A stretch of DNA of 64,000 nucleotides, taken from an uncultured Tateyamaria sp. Its GTDB lineage: Bacteria; Pseudomonadota; Alphaproteobacteria; Rhodobacterales; Rhodobacteraceae. A program made the translations under genes and the position numbers. The DNA lies in contig NZ_CANNGP010000004.1 of NCBI RefSeq assembly GCF_947504105.1, positions 1 through 64,000 of the forward strand, read 5' to 3'. The notes below the pieces were generated by a model that ran no database searches, had not been told where the DNA came from, and saw only the letters and a list, made by a program, of their open reading frames with translations. Below are positions 24,181 through 33,778 of the stretch, in pieces (within the stretch, counting starts at the first letter, position 1; the number at the start of each line of letters is the position of its first letter).

Positions 24181-24666
24181 TTATTCGGCGGCGATGGCCG
24201 ATACGTCCTGACCACTGGCCGCCATGATCGATTTGACGATGTTGTGGTAGCCCGTGCAGCGGCAGATATTGCCTTCCAGATATTCACGCACATCTTGCTC
24301 GGACGGTTTAGGGTTGTCCTTGAGCAATGCCGCCGCCGACATCACCATGCCGGGTGTGCAGAAGCCGCATTGCAGGCCGTGATGGTCCTGGAATGCCTGC
24401 TGGATCACGTTAAGTGAGCCGTCGGCATTCGCCTGCCCTTCGATCGTCGCAACCTCGGCCCCTTCGGCCTCTACTGCGAGCATCGTGCAGGATTTGACCG
24501 CCTGCCCATCGACATGAACGACGCAGGCGCCGCATTGCGACGTGTCGCAGCCCACGTGGGTTCCGGTCAGCATCAGCTGGTCGCGCAAGAAGGACGACAG
24601 CAATGTGCGCCCCTCGACCTCGCCAGACGCAGCCTTTCCGTTCACGGTCATCGAGACCTGTGCCAT
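24181..24666 (-). CDS. coxS: Molybdenum hydroxylase [2Fe-2S] subunit (CoxS-like)
   Basis: A 161-aa iron-sulfur subunit. The plant-ferredoxin-type cluster is bound by Cys40, Cys45, Cys48 and Cys60 (CDTSQCGAC...KSC), and the second cluster by CGFC and CRC in [10 protein letters not shown] and [21 protein letters not shown] precedes the ATG as a strong ribosome binding site. It is the first gene of the coxSLM set and links the Mo site to the FAD subunit. Confidence 0.93.
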   Translation of the reverse strand: MAQVSMTVNGKAASGEVEGRTLLSSFLRDQLMLTGTHVGCDTSQCGACVVHVDGQAVKSCTMLAVEAEGAEVATIEGQANADGSLNVIQQAFQDHHGLQCGFCTPGMVMSAAALLKDNPKPSEQDVREYLEGNICRCTGYHNIVKSIMAASGQDVSAIAAE

Positions 24667-24792
24667 GGCATCCTCCCTTTTGGCATTCTTGTTGAGCTCA
24701 AGTTAAGCATGGGTGGTGGCGCTTGAGAACAGAAATCTTCGCCGCATCCGCGAAATCGCAAGATCACGCAGTGCCTTAGCACGGCCTGCGCC

Positions 24793-25785
24793 CTAGCTCT
24801 CTCGCGGTCGGGGCCGGGTGGGAATTTCCTTGAGCAAGCCACCGACCCCCATCTGCGCGATGTCCTGCCGCGTAAGGGTTACGCCACAGATCAGCCGTTC
24901 AAGCACCCAGTCTGCGCCATTGAGGGCTGGCGACCGCGCACATCCCGGCAGGCCGATCACCGGCTTGTCGCCATGCGTTCCGAAAAAGAGCAGATTGCCT
25001 GGGTCCACCGGCATACCATAGGCGATGACGTTTCCCCCCGCCGCGCGCACCGCTGACGGTGCGACGTCGTGCGTGTCCGACGTCGCGGATGCAGTCAGAA
25101 CAAAAACAAACTCGCCTTCCGCGTCGGCCACGGCTTGAGCCAGCGGGGCGTCCTGATGCGGCACAACGACCCGAGGCGTCAGCGACACGTTCAAGCGGTC
25201 AAGCCGCCCGGTCAAAGCAGCGCGGCCCTTGGACGACGGTTCGGCGTTGCCGACCTGTGTTTCGATCAACGTTGCCGTTGAATATTGTGGGCTCAGGATA
25301 CGGATTGCGTTGGCCGCATCTGCTGTTGCCGTGTCCAGTGCGTCCTGCGACACGGCGTAGGATATGATCTTGATCGTGGCGACCATGGTGCGCGCATCGA
25401 CGCGATGGAATGGCGGCACCGTGGCGATGGTGATCATAGGATCAACCGCATTAATGCGCGAGAGCCGATCCACATCAATCGCGACGACACCCGGACCTGT
25501 CGCGTAGAGGTTCACGCGCCCTGCCCCTGCCGCAGTGATACGCAGGCCTTGTTTCTCGGGCGTTGGCACGACGGCCGCGGCGAGAGCTTCGGCGGCACTG
25601 TTTTCTTCTATGTCGCCTGGGGCGAGCGTCGCGACCGTCAGCGTGTCGTGACCTGCCGCAGTCAGTTCTGCAATGTCGTCATCTGTCAGGACGGTTCCCT
25701 TGGACACGCGACGGGACTGACCCGCTAATGAATGGGCGAGCGTCGCGCCAAGTGCATCCGCTGCGGGCCTTGGGCCGAACTTCAT
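24793..25785 (-). CDS. Molybdopterin-binding (MoCF/MoeA-like) protein
   Basis: A 330-aa protein that starts like MoeA/MogA-linked proteins of molybdenum hydroxylase clusters (MKFGPRPAADALGATLAHSL, then GTVLTDDDIAELTAAGHDTLTVATL). Its C-terminal half has MoCF-like features (VFVLTASATSDTHDVAPSAV, KPVIGLPGCARSPALNG). It probably binds or delivers molybdenum cofactor to the CoxL-like enzyme. It overlaps xdhC by 4 bp and lies upstream of coxS on the same strand. Confidence 0.8.
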   Translation of the reverse strand: MKFGPRPAADALGATLAHSLAGQSRRVSKGTVLTDDDIAELTAAGHDTLTVATLAPGDIEENSAAEALAAAVVPTPEKQGLRITAAGAGRVNLYATGPGVVAIDVDRLSRINAVDPMITIATVPPFHRVDARTMVATIKIISYAVSQDALDTATADAANAIRILSPQYSTATLIETQVGNAEPSSKGRAALTGRLDRLNVSLTPRVVVPHQDAPLAQAVADAEGEFVFVLTASATSDTHDVAPSAVRAAGGNVIAYGMPVDPGNLLFFGTHGDKPVIGLPGCARSPALNGADWVLERLICGVTLTRQDIAQMGVGGLLKEIPTRPRPRES

Positions 25786-26750
25786 GCGCCTTGCCTGAGT
25801 GTTGCGACCATCTGCGCCAGGATGGACACCGCGATCTCTGGCGGGCTTGCCGCACCGATGTCGAGTCCAATGGGCCCCTTGATCCGCGCGATCTGGTCTG
25901 AGGTGAACCCCGCCTCTTCCAGCCGGGCCAAGCGTTTGGCATGGGTGCGCGTCGAACCGAGCGCGCCGATGTAGAACGCCTCGGACTTCAACGCGATATG
26001 GAGCGCCGGATCATCCAGTTTCGGGTCATGTGTCAGCAATACAAGGGCTGTGCGAGCATCCACATCAATCTCAGCCAGCGCTTCGTCCGGCCAGTCATTG
26101 ATCACGCGTTCTCCCGGGAAACGGGCCGCCGAACCGAAGGCTTCACGCGGGTCGATGATGTAAGGATCATAGCCCGCCAGTTTCGCCATGGGCACTAGGG
26201 CTTGCGCGATGTGCACACCGCCAACGATCGCCAGCCGCAAAGGCGGGTTGTGAATGGCGACAAAGGTCTTGCCATCCTCCTCCATCCCTGTGCGGTCCTT
26301 GGCAAAGCGTGCCGCATGCCCGTCGTAGTCCAGCCGTCTGTCCCAGCTTTCAGTGTCGACCACATAGGCTGCCTGTCGGCGCGTCGCGCGGGCCGTAACA
26401 AGCGCATCAAGCGTGTCTTCGGGCATCGCCGACCCCACCGGCTCAACGAGGATTTTGATCGTGCCGCCGCAGGCCAGCCCCACTGCAAAGGCGTCCCCAT
26501 CGCTGATCCCGTATTCAAGCAGACGCGGGGTGCCATTTTCGAGCGTTTCCATCGCCTCGACCACGACGGCCCCTTCGACGCAGCCGCCCGAGACGGAGCC
26601 CATCATATCGCCGTCAGCCGACACGACCATCTGCGCGCCAGCGCGGCGCGGCGCGCTGCCCCATGTTTCGATCACGGTCGCAAGGGCCGCGCCCTTGCCT
26701 GCTTTGATCCATTCCAGCGCTTGCTCCGGCGCGGTTTCAACCGACGACAT
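25782..26750 (-). CDS. xdhC: XdhC/CoxF-family molybdenum cofactor maturation protein
   Basis: A 322-aa protein of the XdhC family: an N-terminal XdhC/CoxI domain (ETWGSAPRRAGAQMVVSADGDMMGSVSGGCVEG, with the conserved GGC(V/A)E motif) and a C-terminal Rossmann domain (RLAIVGGVHIAQALVPMAKLAGYDPYIIDPR, IGALGSTRTHAKR). XdhC proteins bind Mo cofactor, support its sulfuration and hand it to the apoenzyme. ATG 26750 fits the family start (MSSVETAPEQALEWIKAGKG). It is the first gene of the minus-strand hydroxylase cluster. Confidence 0.9.
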   Translation of the reverse strand: MSSVETAPEQALEWIKAGKGAALATVIETWGSAPRRAGAQMVVSADGDMMGSVSGGCVEGAVVVEAMETLENGTPRLLEYGISDGDAFAVGLACGGTIKILVEPVGSAMPEDTLDALVTARATRRQAAYVVDTESWDRRLDYDGHAARFAKDRTGMEEDGKTFVAIHNPPLRLAIVGGVHIAQALVPMAKLAGYDPYIIDPREAFGSAARFPGERVINDWPDEALAEIDVDARTALVLLTHDPKLDDPALHIALKSEAFYIGALGSTRTHAKRLARLEEAGFTSDQIARIKGPIGLDIGAASPPEIAVSILAQMVATLRQGA

Positions 26751-26913
26751 GCGATCCGTCCATTTTTGCTGGTTCCATCCCACGCAAAGCGTATGCGGTG
26801 ACTTTGCGGGAACACAACCCTGACTTAAGCACAGGTTGTTGCGCGCGCTTATGCTTGCGCGTACCCCGCCTGCGGCCTACATCCGTAAGCAAGACCAGCC
26901 GGAGACCAGCCAG

Positions 26914-27153
26914 ATGCCCATGCAAGCCCAAGAGATCGAAGACCTGATCCGCGAGAGCTTTCCCGACGCCAAGATCACGATCACGGACCTAGCGGGTGAC
27001 GGAAACCACTATTCGGCCGAGGTGATCGACGCGTCATTTTCCGGCATGAACCGCGTGCAGCAGCACCGGGCCGTCACCAAGGCGCTGAAGGGCAAGATGG
27101 ATGGCAGCCATGGAGAGTTGCACGCATTGGCCTTGACGACAAAGGCACCCTGA
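26914..27153 (+). CDS. bolA: BolA-family protein
   Basis: A 79-aa BolA/IbaG-type protein (IEDLIRESFPDAKITITDLAGDGNHYSAEVIDASFSGMNRVQQHRAVTKALKG), with the conserved His near the end of the loop and the H-x-x-V helix. BolA proteins form [2Fe-2S]-bridged complexes with monothiol glutaredoxins; the glutaredoxin gene two places downstream fits. ATG 26914 is chosen for GGAGA at 26901-26905; ATG 26920 is an alternative. Confidence 0.92.
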   Translation: MPMQAQEIEDLIRESFPDAKITITDLAGDGNHYSAEVIDASFSGMNRVQQHRAVTKALKGKMDGSHGELHALALTTKAP

Positions 27154-27470
27154 TGACTGCCTTCTGGCATATTGTCACCATGCCGTTTCGGCGGGCACCG
27201 CGGCGTCCTTTGTCGGCACGCCGTCCTGATCGTGACGAGATGGGTCAGACCAAGGTCGTACCGTTGGGTATGGAAGCGACTGATCTGACGCTTGTGAACA
27301 AGGTCAACCGACGCAACGACGCTTTGGAGCGTGTAAACCAGATCAGAACGGATGGAACCGCGAAAAAGAGCGGCTACATGGCAGAAGCCAGCACACATGT
27401 CCAAGCGATGCCCGAAGATGAAACCTATGCCGCGCGGTTTCACCGCGCTTTCCACAAGAAAGGCAAATAG
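27153..27470 (+). CDS. Small hypothetical protein between bolA and grxD
   Basis: A 105-aa basic, soluble protein of unknown function ([39 protein letters not shown]...). It begins inside the bolA stop codon (TGATG) and ends one base before the grxD start, a layout that strongly suggests a real, co-translated gene. No motif was recognised. Confidence 0.65.
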   Translation: MTAFWHIVTMPFRRAPRRPLSARRPDRDEMGQTKVVPLGMEATDLTLVNKVNRRNDALERVNQIRTDGTAKKSGYMAEASTHVQAMPEDETYAARFHRAFHKKGK

Positions 27471-27471
27471 A

Positions 27472-27834
27472 ATGAGCAACGCCGCAAGTCGGATCACCGA
27501 AACCATCAATGCAAACCCCGTCGTGCTGTACATGAAGGGCACCAAGTCGATGCCACAATGCGGCTTTTCCAGCCGCGTGGCCGGTGTGCTGAACTACATG
27601 GGCGTGGATTTCGCCGACGTGAACGTTCTGGCCGATGAAGACATCCGCCAGGGCATCAAGGATTTTTCGGATTGGCCGACCATCCCGCAGCTGTACGTCA
27701 AAGGCGAGTTTGTCGGCGGGTGTGACATCATCACCGAGATGACTCTTTCGGGCGAATTGGACACGCTGTTTGATGAAAGCGGCGTAACCTATGACAAAGA
27801 CGCGGCGGACAAGATCCGCGAAGCGAACGGGTAA
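27472..27834 (+). CDS. grxD: Monothiol glutaredoxin (Grx4 type)
   Basis: A 120-aa monothiol glutaredoxin with the CGFS active site (Cys30 in [10 protein letters not shown]), the GSH-binding [19 protein letters not shown] segment and an N-terminal helix. It binds and transfers [2Fe-2S] clusters with glutathione, usually together with BolA. ATG 27472 was chosen over in-frame upstream codons because the family starts at this point. A terminator follows. Confidence 0.95.
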   Translation: MSNAASRITETINANPVVLYMKGTKSMPQCGFSSRVAGVLNYMGVDFADVNVLADEDIRQGIKDFSDWPTIPQLYVKGEFVGGCDIITEMTLSGELDTLFDESGVTYDKDAADKIREANG

Positions 27835-27877
27835 CAACCGGGCGCACGACACGTGCGTCTTACGGTTCAAAGAGAAA

Positions 27878-27907
27878 AGGCGTGCCGGGTTGGCACGCCT
27901 TCTTTCT
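27878..27907 (+). terminator. Terminator after grxD
   Basis: AGGCGTGCC (27878-27886) pairs with GGCACGCCT (27892-27900) around a GGGTT loop and is followed by TCTTTCT. Confidence 0.8.
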
Positions 27908-27937
27908 GTTTCGCGGGAATACGCAGCAAGCTGCGTC

Positions 27938-28330
27938 TTACGCCGTTTTCTCTTCCACTTCCGCGGCAAGTGCTTCGGCCCGAGCGGCCAACTCTGCCAG
28001 CGTGTCAGTTACCGCCTGCGGCACGACAGGCACCTCAATCCGTTCAGGCTCTGGCGCGCCCATGGTGCGCAACCCCTCAAGTTCCGCCTCACGCTCGGCC
28101 AGTTGGGCTTCTACCTCGGTCACGCGGTCTTCGACACTTGCCGTCTTGTCAGCCAGCATCAGGCCCGCCATCAGCAGCATCCGCGCTTCGGGCATGCGCC
28201 CAGCCTGATCGGCCAGCACCTGCGCTTCATCATCCAGCATCTTGGCGGCAGAATGCAGATAGCTTTCCTCGCCCTCCTGGCAGGCAACCTGAAACGGGCG
28301 TCCGCCGATGTTGATTGTGACCTCAGGCAT
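27938..28330 (-). CDS. zapA: Cell division protein ZapA
   Basis: A 130-aa ZapA: the family N-terminal domain (VTINIGGRPFQVACQEGEESYLHSAAKMLDDEAQ) followed by a helical coiled-coil tail. ZapA binds and bundles FtsZ filaments at the division site. Two ATGs are close together; 28330 is preferred because GGAGG lies 6 bases before it, whereas it directly abuts the other (28336). The gene overlaps the upstream coiled-coil gene by 8 bp. The alphaproteobacterial version is longer than E. coli ZapA at the C-terminus. Confidence 0.9.
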   Translation of the reverse strand: MPEVTINIGGRPFQVACQEGEESYLHSAAKMLDDEAQVLADQAGRMPEARMLLMAGLMLADKTASVEDRVTEVEAQLAEREAELEGLRTMGAPEPERIEVPVVPQAVTDTLAELAARAEALAAEVEEKTA

Positions 28331-28814
28331 CTGCATCCTCCTCTTCCGGAGCTTCCAGCTGGTCGAGCAGCGGGGTCAACGCACCAATGATACTACTTGC
28401 TTCGGCCACATCCGCGGCCCGTGCAGCGCGCAGCCCTTCAAGCTCTGCCATCATGGATTTGTTGATTAGATGCGGCTCGCCCACCCCTTCTTCGTTCGCT
28501 GTGCGCAAGGCGGCATTTGACTCGCGCAATTGTTCGTTGGCCTTGCGCAAGCGTTGCAATTCAAGGTCCAGCTCCTCTACCCGGGCCTGCGCAGCATCTG
28601 CAGCAGCCTTGACATCAGACGTGGCCGCATCCTGCCGCTCGGACAGCTTGCGCACCCGTTCGGTCAGCTGTGCGTTTGCCACGCGTTCATCATCAAGGGC
28701 CGTCTGCAAGGCTGCGGTGTCTTCGCCCCCCGCCGTGTCCAGGCCGTCAAGGCCCGTGGCGATCCTGTCCATCGCAGCGGTCAACCGCTGTTGCAATCCG
28801 TCGATATCGCTCAT
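28323..28814 (-). CDS. zauP: Coiled-coil partner of ZapA (ZauP-like)
   Basis: A 163-aa protein that is almost entirely predicted coiled coil (repeated heptads in residues 30-125, for example ELDLELQRLRKANEQLRESNAAL) with an acidic C-terminus. In Caulobacter, the coiled-coil protein ZauP is encoded next to zapA and works with it to focus the FtsZ ring. Identity here rests on coiled-coil character, size and the overlapping zapA gene, not on a diagnostic motif. Confidence 0.65.
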   Translation of the reverse strand: MSDIDGLQQRLTAAMDRIATGLDGLDTAGGEDTAALQTALDDERVANAQLTERVRKLSERQDAATSDVKAAADAAQARVEELDLELQRLRKANEQLRESNAALRTANEEGVGEPHLINKSMMAELEGLRAARAADVAEASSIIGALTPLLDQLEAPEEEDADA

Positions 28815-29088
28815 CTTACGTGCCTGTCCCCTTTTTCTTGGCGCCTTGGAGCATTGGTTCCATCCGCCCGGACTGTTCGAATCGATTTACCGTCCGGTTG
28901 CGCCCAAGTGTAGCCAAAGAGGTAGAGAAATGCGCCCCCCTTTGCGATCAACCACTTGCGGGGCGGCTTTGATGTAGCAAAACGTCGCCTGTCGCCTCAT
29001 GCCCCGATTTGCATGAGCACAGCGCCTTGATCTTTGGTCTTTGCCTGATATGCAGCCTCAAACCAAATGCCAAAGGACGAGCAATTCC

Positions 29089-31104
29089 GTGGATCTGACA
29101 GCCCTTCGCACCGCCCATCCCGACCACTGGTCCAAGGCCACCGCCATCCGTGCCTTGACCCTTGATGCCGTCGCTGCGGCCAATTCCGGCCACTCAGGCA
29201 TGCCCATGGGGATGGCCGATATGGCCACCGTCCTGTTCGAAAAGCACCTGAAATTCGACGCCAAGGCACCGGACTGGCCCGACCGTGACAGGTTCATCCT
29301 GTCTGCCGGTCACGGCTCAATGCTGCTTTATTCCCTGCTGCACCTGACCGGGTACGAGGATATGACCCTTGAGCAGGTCAAGAACTTCCGCCAGTGGGGC
29401 GCGATCACTGCAGGCCACCCGGAATATGGCCACGCCAAGGGGATCGAGACCACCACTGGCCCACTAGGCCAAGGCGTTTCGAACGCTGTGGGCTTTGCCA
29501 TGGCCGAGGAAATCCTGCGCGCCCAATACGGCAAGAAGGTTGTCGATCACTATACCTATGCCATCGCAGGGGATGGATGCCTGATGGAAGGTGTCAGCCA
29601 GGAAGCCATCACGCTTGCTGGCCGTCACCAACTGGGCAAGCTGATTGTCTTCTGGGACAACAACAACATCACGATTGATGGGCCGCTGTCACTGGCAGAC
29701 AACACCGACCAGCCGCAGCGCTTCAAGTCTGCGGGCTGGGCCGTGATCGAGATTGACGGCCACGATCCGGAGGCAATTGACGCCGCGATCACCAAGGCAA
29801 AGACACAGAAAAAGCCCACCATGATTGCCTGCAAGACGCATATTGCACTGGGTCATGCGGCACAGGATACGTCCAAGGGCCACGGCGCGCTGACCGATCA
29901 GACGCAGCTGCAAGACGCCAAGGCCGCCTATGGCTGGACCACGGGACCGTTTGACGTGCCCGTCGATGTCAAAGCCGCTTGGGAGGCTATTGGCACTCGC
30001 GGCGCTGAAGCCCGCGCGGCATGGGACGAACGGTTTGCGTCCATCTCAGGCTCCAAGCAAGCGCAGTTCAACCGGACCCTCGCCCGCGAGGTGCCTAGGA
30101 AACTGTCGGCCACCGTCAAGGCCTTCAAAAAACAGATGTCGGAAAGCGCGCCCAAGTTGGCGACACGCGCTGCATCTGAAAAGGCGCTGGAGGTCATCAA
30201 CCCGGTGATGCCCGAGACTGTAGGTGGATCGGCTGACCTGACCGGCTCGAACAACACCAAGACGGGTGATTTGGGCGTGTTCGACACGGACAACCGTGGC
30301 GGCCGCTATGTGTACTGGGGCATTCGCGAGCACGGCATGGCCGCGGCCATGAACGGCATGGCCCTCCACGGTGGCATTCGCCCCTATGGCGGCACGTTCA
30401 TGTGCTTTACCGACTATGCCCGCCCCGCCATGCGTCTGGCAGCCCTGATGAAAATCCCCACGGTGTTTGTCATGACCCATGACAGTATCGGTCTGGGCGA
30501 AGATGGTCCGACCCACCAACCGGTCGAGCATCTGGCGATCAGCCGTGCGACACCGAACACCATGGTGTTCCGCCCTGCCGATGCGGTGGAAACCGCTGAA
30601 AGCTGGGAACTTGCGCTGTCATCCACTGAAACGCCGTCGGTCCTGTCCCTGACCCGTCAGGGCCTGCCGACAGTACGCACAGAGCACAAGCTGAAGAACC
30701 TGACGGCCCAGGGCGCCTATGTTCTGGCCGAGGCCGAGGGCAAGCGTCAGGTCATCCTGATCGCCTCCGGGTCTGAAGTGTCCATCGCGATGGATGCCCG
30801 TGCCAAGCTGCAAGATGCCGGGATCGGCTGCCGCGTCGTCTCGATGCCCTGCATGGAACTGTTCGCGCAGCAGGACGAAAGCTATCGCCGCAAGGTCCTG
30901 CCTGCCGGTCCTGTCCGCATTGGAATCGAAGCAGCCGTGCGCCAGGGTTGGGATCGGTGGCTGCTGGGTGAGCGTGGAAAGGCGAATAAAGCTGATTTTA
31001 TAGGCATGGACGACTTTGGCGCCTCTGCGCCAGCGAACATCTTGTTCGAAAAGTTTGGAATCACTGCACAAGCAGTGGTCGAAAAGGCCAACTTGCTTAT
31101 ATGA
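29089..31104 (+). CDS. tkt: Transketolase
   Basis: A 671-aa thiamine diphosphate enzyme with all transketolase signatures: [34 protein letters not shown], the ThDP motif GDGCLMEG...NNITIDG, HTPK-equivalent regions and [15 protein letters not shown]-like WGIREHGM. It transfers two-carbon units in the pentose phosphate pathway. GTG 29089 is taken as start because AAAGGA (29072-29077) precedes it and homologues begin MDLTALRAAHPDHW; ATG 29050 is an alternative. It lies upstream of two gap genes in a central carbon region. Confidence 0.95.
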   Translation: MDLTALRTAHPDHWSKATAIRALTLDAVAAANSGHSGMPMGMADMATVLFEKHLKFDAKAPDWPDRDRFILSAGHGSMLLYSLLHLTGYEDMTLEQVKNFRQWGAITAGHPEYGHAKGIETTTGPLGQGVSNAVGFAMAEEILRAQYGKKVVDHYTYAIAGDGCLMEGVSQEAITLAGRHQLGKLIVFWDNNNITIDGPLSLADNTDQPQRFKSAGWAVIEIDGHDPEAIDAAITKAKTQKKPTMIACKTHIALGHAAQDTSKGHGALTDQTQLQDAKAAYGWTTGPFDVPVDVKAAWEAIGTRGAEARAAWDERFASISGSKQAQFNRTLAREVPRKLSATVKAFKKQMSESAPKLATRAASEKALEVINPVMPETVGGSADLTGSNNTKTGDLGVFDTDNRGGRYVYWGIREHGMAAAMNGMALHGGIRPYGGTFMCFTDYARPAMRLAALMKIPTVFVMTHDSIGLGEDGPTHQPVEHLAISRATPNTMVFRPADAVETAESWELALSSTETPSVLSLTRQGLPTVRTEHKLKNLTAQGAYVLAEAEGKRQVILIASGSEVSIAMDARAKLQDAGIGCRVVSMPCMELFAQQDESYRRKVLPAGPVRIGIEAAVRQGWDRWLLGERGKANKADFIGMDDFGASAPANILFEKFGITAQAVVEKANLLI

Positions 31105-31217
31105 TTGAGCAGGGGGTGCGACGTCCCCTGCTAAAAACCAGTGTATTTAAAGAGTGCCACCGTTTCGGGAATTGGTAAAAGCTTCAATGGGGAGCGAAGG
31201 GAAACCAAAGGCCGCAC

Positions 31218-31484
31218 GTGCTTGGTATATTGATCATTGCCACCATTCTGGCCGCCGTAGCAGCGGCTGTGGCGTTGCTTCTGGGCAGCGGTTGGTGGAT
31301 GGCACTGATCATTTATGCGTTTGGCGGGGCGATCATTGCGTTCATGTTGGCATTGGTTATCGCGATACGGCCCGGGGCGCCCTTGTCGCCCCCTGAATGC
31401 CCGTCCACAGACGATCAGACTGAAGATGGCGCTGATGAAAGCGCCACAAACGGCGCGAAACCGCATGCGGAAACGGTTGGGTAA
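31218..31484 (+). CDS. Small two-TM membrane protein
   Basis: An 88-aa protein from GTG 31218 with two hydrophobic helices (LGILIIATILAAVAAAVALLLG and WWMALIIYAFGGAIIAFMLALVIAI) and an acidic, hydrophilic C-terminal tail. No family was recognised. AAAGG (31207-31211) is a possible ribosome binding site. It stands alone between tkt and the convergent DUF808 gene. Confidence 0.6.
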   Translation: MLGILIIATILAAVAAAVALLLGSGWWMALIIYAFGGAIIAFMLALVIAIRPGAPLSPPECPSTDDQTEDGADESATNGAKPHAETVG

Positions 31485-31522
31485 CTGAAGCTAAACCCGG
31501 GTACGACCAAGCCGAGCAGAGA

Positions 31523-32497
31523 TCAGGAGCGTGCAAGCTTTGACGATACGCCGCGCCAGATCGGCGTAATCACTTTCTCACCAACTGGGATCAACACGAA
31601 CCCCAGGGCAAGGCCCAGCACGCCATCAACAGCTGCCTTGGTGATCCACGAGGCAAAGCCCGACGCCGCCTCGAACATCGCACCAACAGACTTGCCAAGG
31701 CCATAGATCACCTCTTCGGGTCCGTGCCAGCCCATCTCGGCAAGCCCATGCACGATGATGGATCCACCAACCCAGAGCATGGCCGCCGTCCCCACGATGG
31801 TCAGCAGCTTCATAAAGCCCGGCATGATCTTGACCAGTCCGCGCCCCAGTGCACGTGTCAAGCCAAAGCGCCCCCGGTCGGCCATTGCAAGGCCGGCATC
31901 GTCCGCTTTCACGATCAGCGCCACAGATCCGTAGACCGCTACCGTGATCATGATGGCAACGGCGGCCAGTGTGGCCGCCTCCATCCAGAAATTGCTTGGG
32001 GGAATCGCGGCCAGAGAGATGGTCATGATTTCCGCCGACAGGATGAAATCCGTCTTGATGGCGCCTTGGGCTTTCTGTTCCTCAAGATGCGCAGGGTCCT
32101 GTACTTCTGCTTCCTTGCCTGCGTAGTCCTCGTGCCCGTGACCCCAGCCCAAAACGTGCGCCACCTTCTCTGCCCCTTCGAAGCAGAGATAGGCGCCTCC
32201 CAGCATCAACAGCGGTGGAATCGCCCACGGTGCAAAGTTTGAAAGAGCCAGCCCGATGGGCAGCAGAAAGACGAGCTTGTTCTTGAATGACCCTTTGGCG
32301 ATGCGCCAGATGATCGGCAATTCGCGATCAGCCGCGAACCCATGCACATATTTTGGCGTCACTGCGGCATCATCAATAACGGCCCCGGCCGCCTTGGCAC
32401 CCGCCTTGGTTGCCTGTCCGATCACATCATCCACCGATGCGGCCGCCACTTTGGCGATTCCCGCAACGTCGTCCAAAAGAGCCAAAAGTCCGCTCAT
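31523..32497 (-). CDS. DUF808 (YedI) family inner-membrane protein
   Basis: A 324-aa membrane protein starting MSGLLALLDDVAGIAKVAAASVDDVIGQATKAG, the DUF808 hallmark, with KGSFKNKLVFLLPIGLALSNFAP, LMLGGAYLCFEGAEKV and a C-terminal pair of helices. Its function is unknown; the family is widespread as YedI. ATG 32497 was chosen because the family begins there; the frame is open upstream. Confidence 0.92.
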   Translation of the reverse strand: MSGLLALLDDVAGIAKVAAASVDDVIGQATKAGAKAAGAVIDDAAVTPKYVHGFAADRELPIIWRIAKGSFKNKLVFLLPIGLALSNFAPWAIPPLLMLGGAYLCFEGAEKVAHVLGWGHGHEDYAGKEAEVQDPAHLEEQKAQGAIKTDFILSAEIMTISLAAIPPSNFWMEAATLAAVAIMITVAVYGSVALIVKADDAGLAMADRGRFGLTRALGRGLVKIMPGFMKLLTIVGTAAMLWVGGSIIVHGLAEMGWHGPEEVIYGLGKSVGAMFEAASGFASWITKAAVDGVLGLALGFVLIPVGEKVITPIWRGVSSKLARS

Positions 32498-32560
32498 TTC
32501 GCCCGTTCCCTCGTTTTGTCCTTCCGTTAGCGCATAACACAGTGTTGCGGTTCCGCATAC

Positions 32561-32603
32561 TGTTAGCGCGAACTGCATACAATGGAACACGGTTATCGCT
32601 AAC
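32561..32603. promoter_or_regulatory. LacI-type operator(s) upstream of gap1
   Basis: GTTATCGCTAAC (32592-32603) fits GTTA-NCGN-TAAC, and a degenerate copy TGTTAGCGCGAACT lies at 32561-32574. The same pattern is found upstream of the second gap gene at 33990-34001. CG-centred palindromes of this type are typical of LacI-family regulators; a CceR-like central carbon regulator is a candidate, but no such gene is in the window. Confidence 0.55.
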
Positions 32604-32702
32604 ACTCTGATTATTAGTCTCTTTTCCCCTTCTCACGCCGCAATGCAGCAGCTATCACGCTGACGACATTCATGCTGCCCCAGCGGAAGGACAACCAGAA
32701 CC

Positions 32703-33704
32703 ATGACCATCAAAGTCGGCATTAACGGGTTTGGACGCATCGGGCGCTGCACCCTCAGCCATATCGCAACCTCGCTGCGCAACGACATCGACGTGGTCGC
32801 TGTGAACGCGACCGGCCCGCTGGAAACGGCAGCCCACCTGATCAAGTATGACAGCGTGCATGGCCGTTTCCCGAACGAGGTCAAACTGACCAATGACTCG
32901 ATGGATCTGGGCCGCGGCCCGATACGCATGATGTCGACCTATGACATGAACGACTTGGACTGGACCGGCGTTGACGTGGTGCTGGAATGCACAGGCCAGT
33001 TCAACGACGGCGAAAAGGCCAAGGTGCATATGGAACGCGGTGCCAAGAAGGTATTGCTGTCCGCTCCTGGCAAGAATGTAGATAAGACGGTTGTCTTCGG
33101 CGTGAACGACGAGCAGTTGGCCGCCAATGACCGTATGATCTCGAACGGGTCGTGCACAACGAACTGCCTTGCCCCTTTGGCCAAGGTTTTGGACCGCGCC
33201 TTTGGTATCGAGCGCGGCGTGATGACCACCATTCACAGTTACACGGGCGACCAACCAACGCTCGACCGTCGGCACAGTGATCTCTACCGGGCACGTGCGG
33301 CGGCCATGGCTTTGATCCCGACCTCAACCGGTGCGGCCAAGGCTCTGGGCGAAGTGCTGCCCAACCTCGCTGGCAAGCTGGACGGTACCGCCATGCGCGT
33401 GCCAACCCCGAATGTCAGCGCCGTAGACCTGACATTCGAAGCAAGCCGCGACGTGACCATCGAAGAGGTCAACGCTGCCGTGGCCGAGGCCGCCGCTGGC
33501 CCCATGGGCCGCGTGCTGGCCTATGATGATGAGCACAAGGTCAGCATCGACTTCAACCACACCGAACACTCGTCCATCTTTGCCCCCGACCAGACCAAGG
33601 TGGTGGGCAACCGGATGGTGCGGGTTCTGGCTTGGTACGATAACGAGTGGGCGTTCTCGGTTCGCATGGCCGACGTGGCTGTTGCCATGGGCCGCCTGAC
33701 CTGA
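32703..33704 (+). CDS. gap: Glyceraldehyde-3-phosphate dehydrogenase, type I (first copy)
   Basis: A 333-aa [14 protein letters not shown] at the N-terminus, catalytic Cys151 in NGSCTTNC, HSYTGDQ with the catalytic His, and WYDNEWAFSVRM near the end. At the position where NAD-specific enzymes have Asp (VAINDL), this copy reads VAVNATG, which suggests NADP can be accepted; the second copy keeps INDL. The duplicated genes lie 361 bp apart, so a division of labour between glycolytic and gluconeogenic directions is plausible but inferred. The ribosome binding site is GCGGAAGGA-like. Confidence 0.95.
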   Translation: MTIKVGINGFGRIGRCTLSHIATSLRNDIDVVAVNATGPLETAAHLIKYDSVHGRFPNEVKLTNDSMDLGRGPIRMMSTYDMNDLDWTGVDVVLECTGQFNDGEKAKVHMERGAKKVLLSAPGKNVDKTVVFGVNDEQLAANDRMISNGSCTTNCLAPLAKVLDRAFGIERGVMTTIHSYTGDQPTLDRRHSDLYRARAAAMALIPTSTGAAKALGEVLPNLAGKLDGTAMRVPTPNVSAVDLTFEASRDVTIEEVNAAVAEAAAGPMGRVLAYDDEHKVSIDFNHTEHSSIFAPDQTKVVGNRMVRVLAWYDNEWAFSVRMADVAVAMGRLT

Positions 33705-33733
33705 ACAACGCCACAGGTTGCAAGCATCGGGTG

Positions 33734-33765
33734 GGGCTGTCACAACGGCCCTGCCCTTTTTCTTT
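33734..33765 (+). terminator. Possible terminator after gap1
   Basis: GGGCTGT (33734-33740) pairs with ACGGCCC (33745-33751, one G-U) around CACA, followed after TGCCC by TTTTTCTTT. It lies just before the small gene at 33779. Confidence 0.55.
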
Positions 33766-33778
33766 GTGACGCATCCTC

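Noticed and set aside
27835-27937. 6S RNA gene next to zapA
   Set aside because: Only about 100 bp separate grxD and zapA, and a terminator fills part of it; no room for a 6S RNA.
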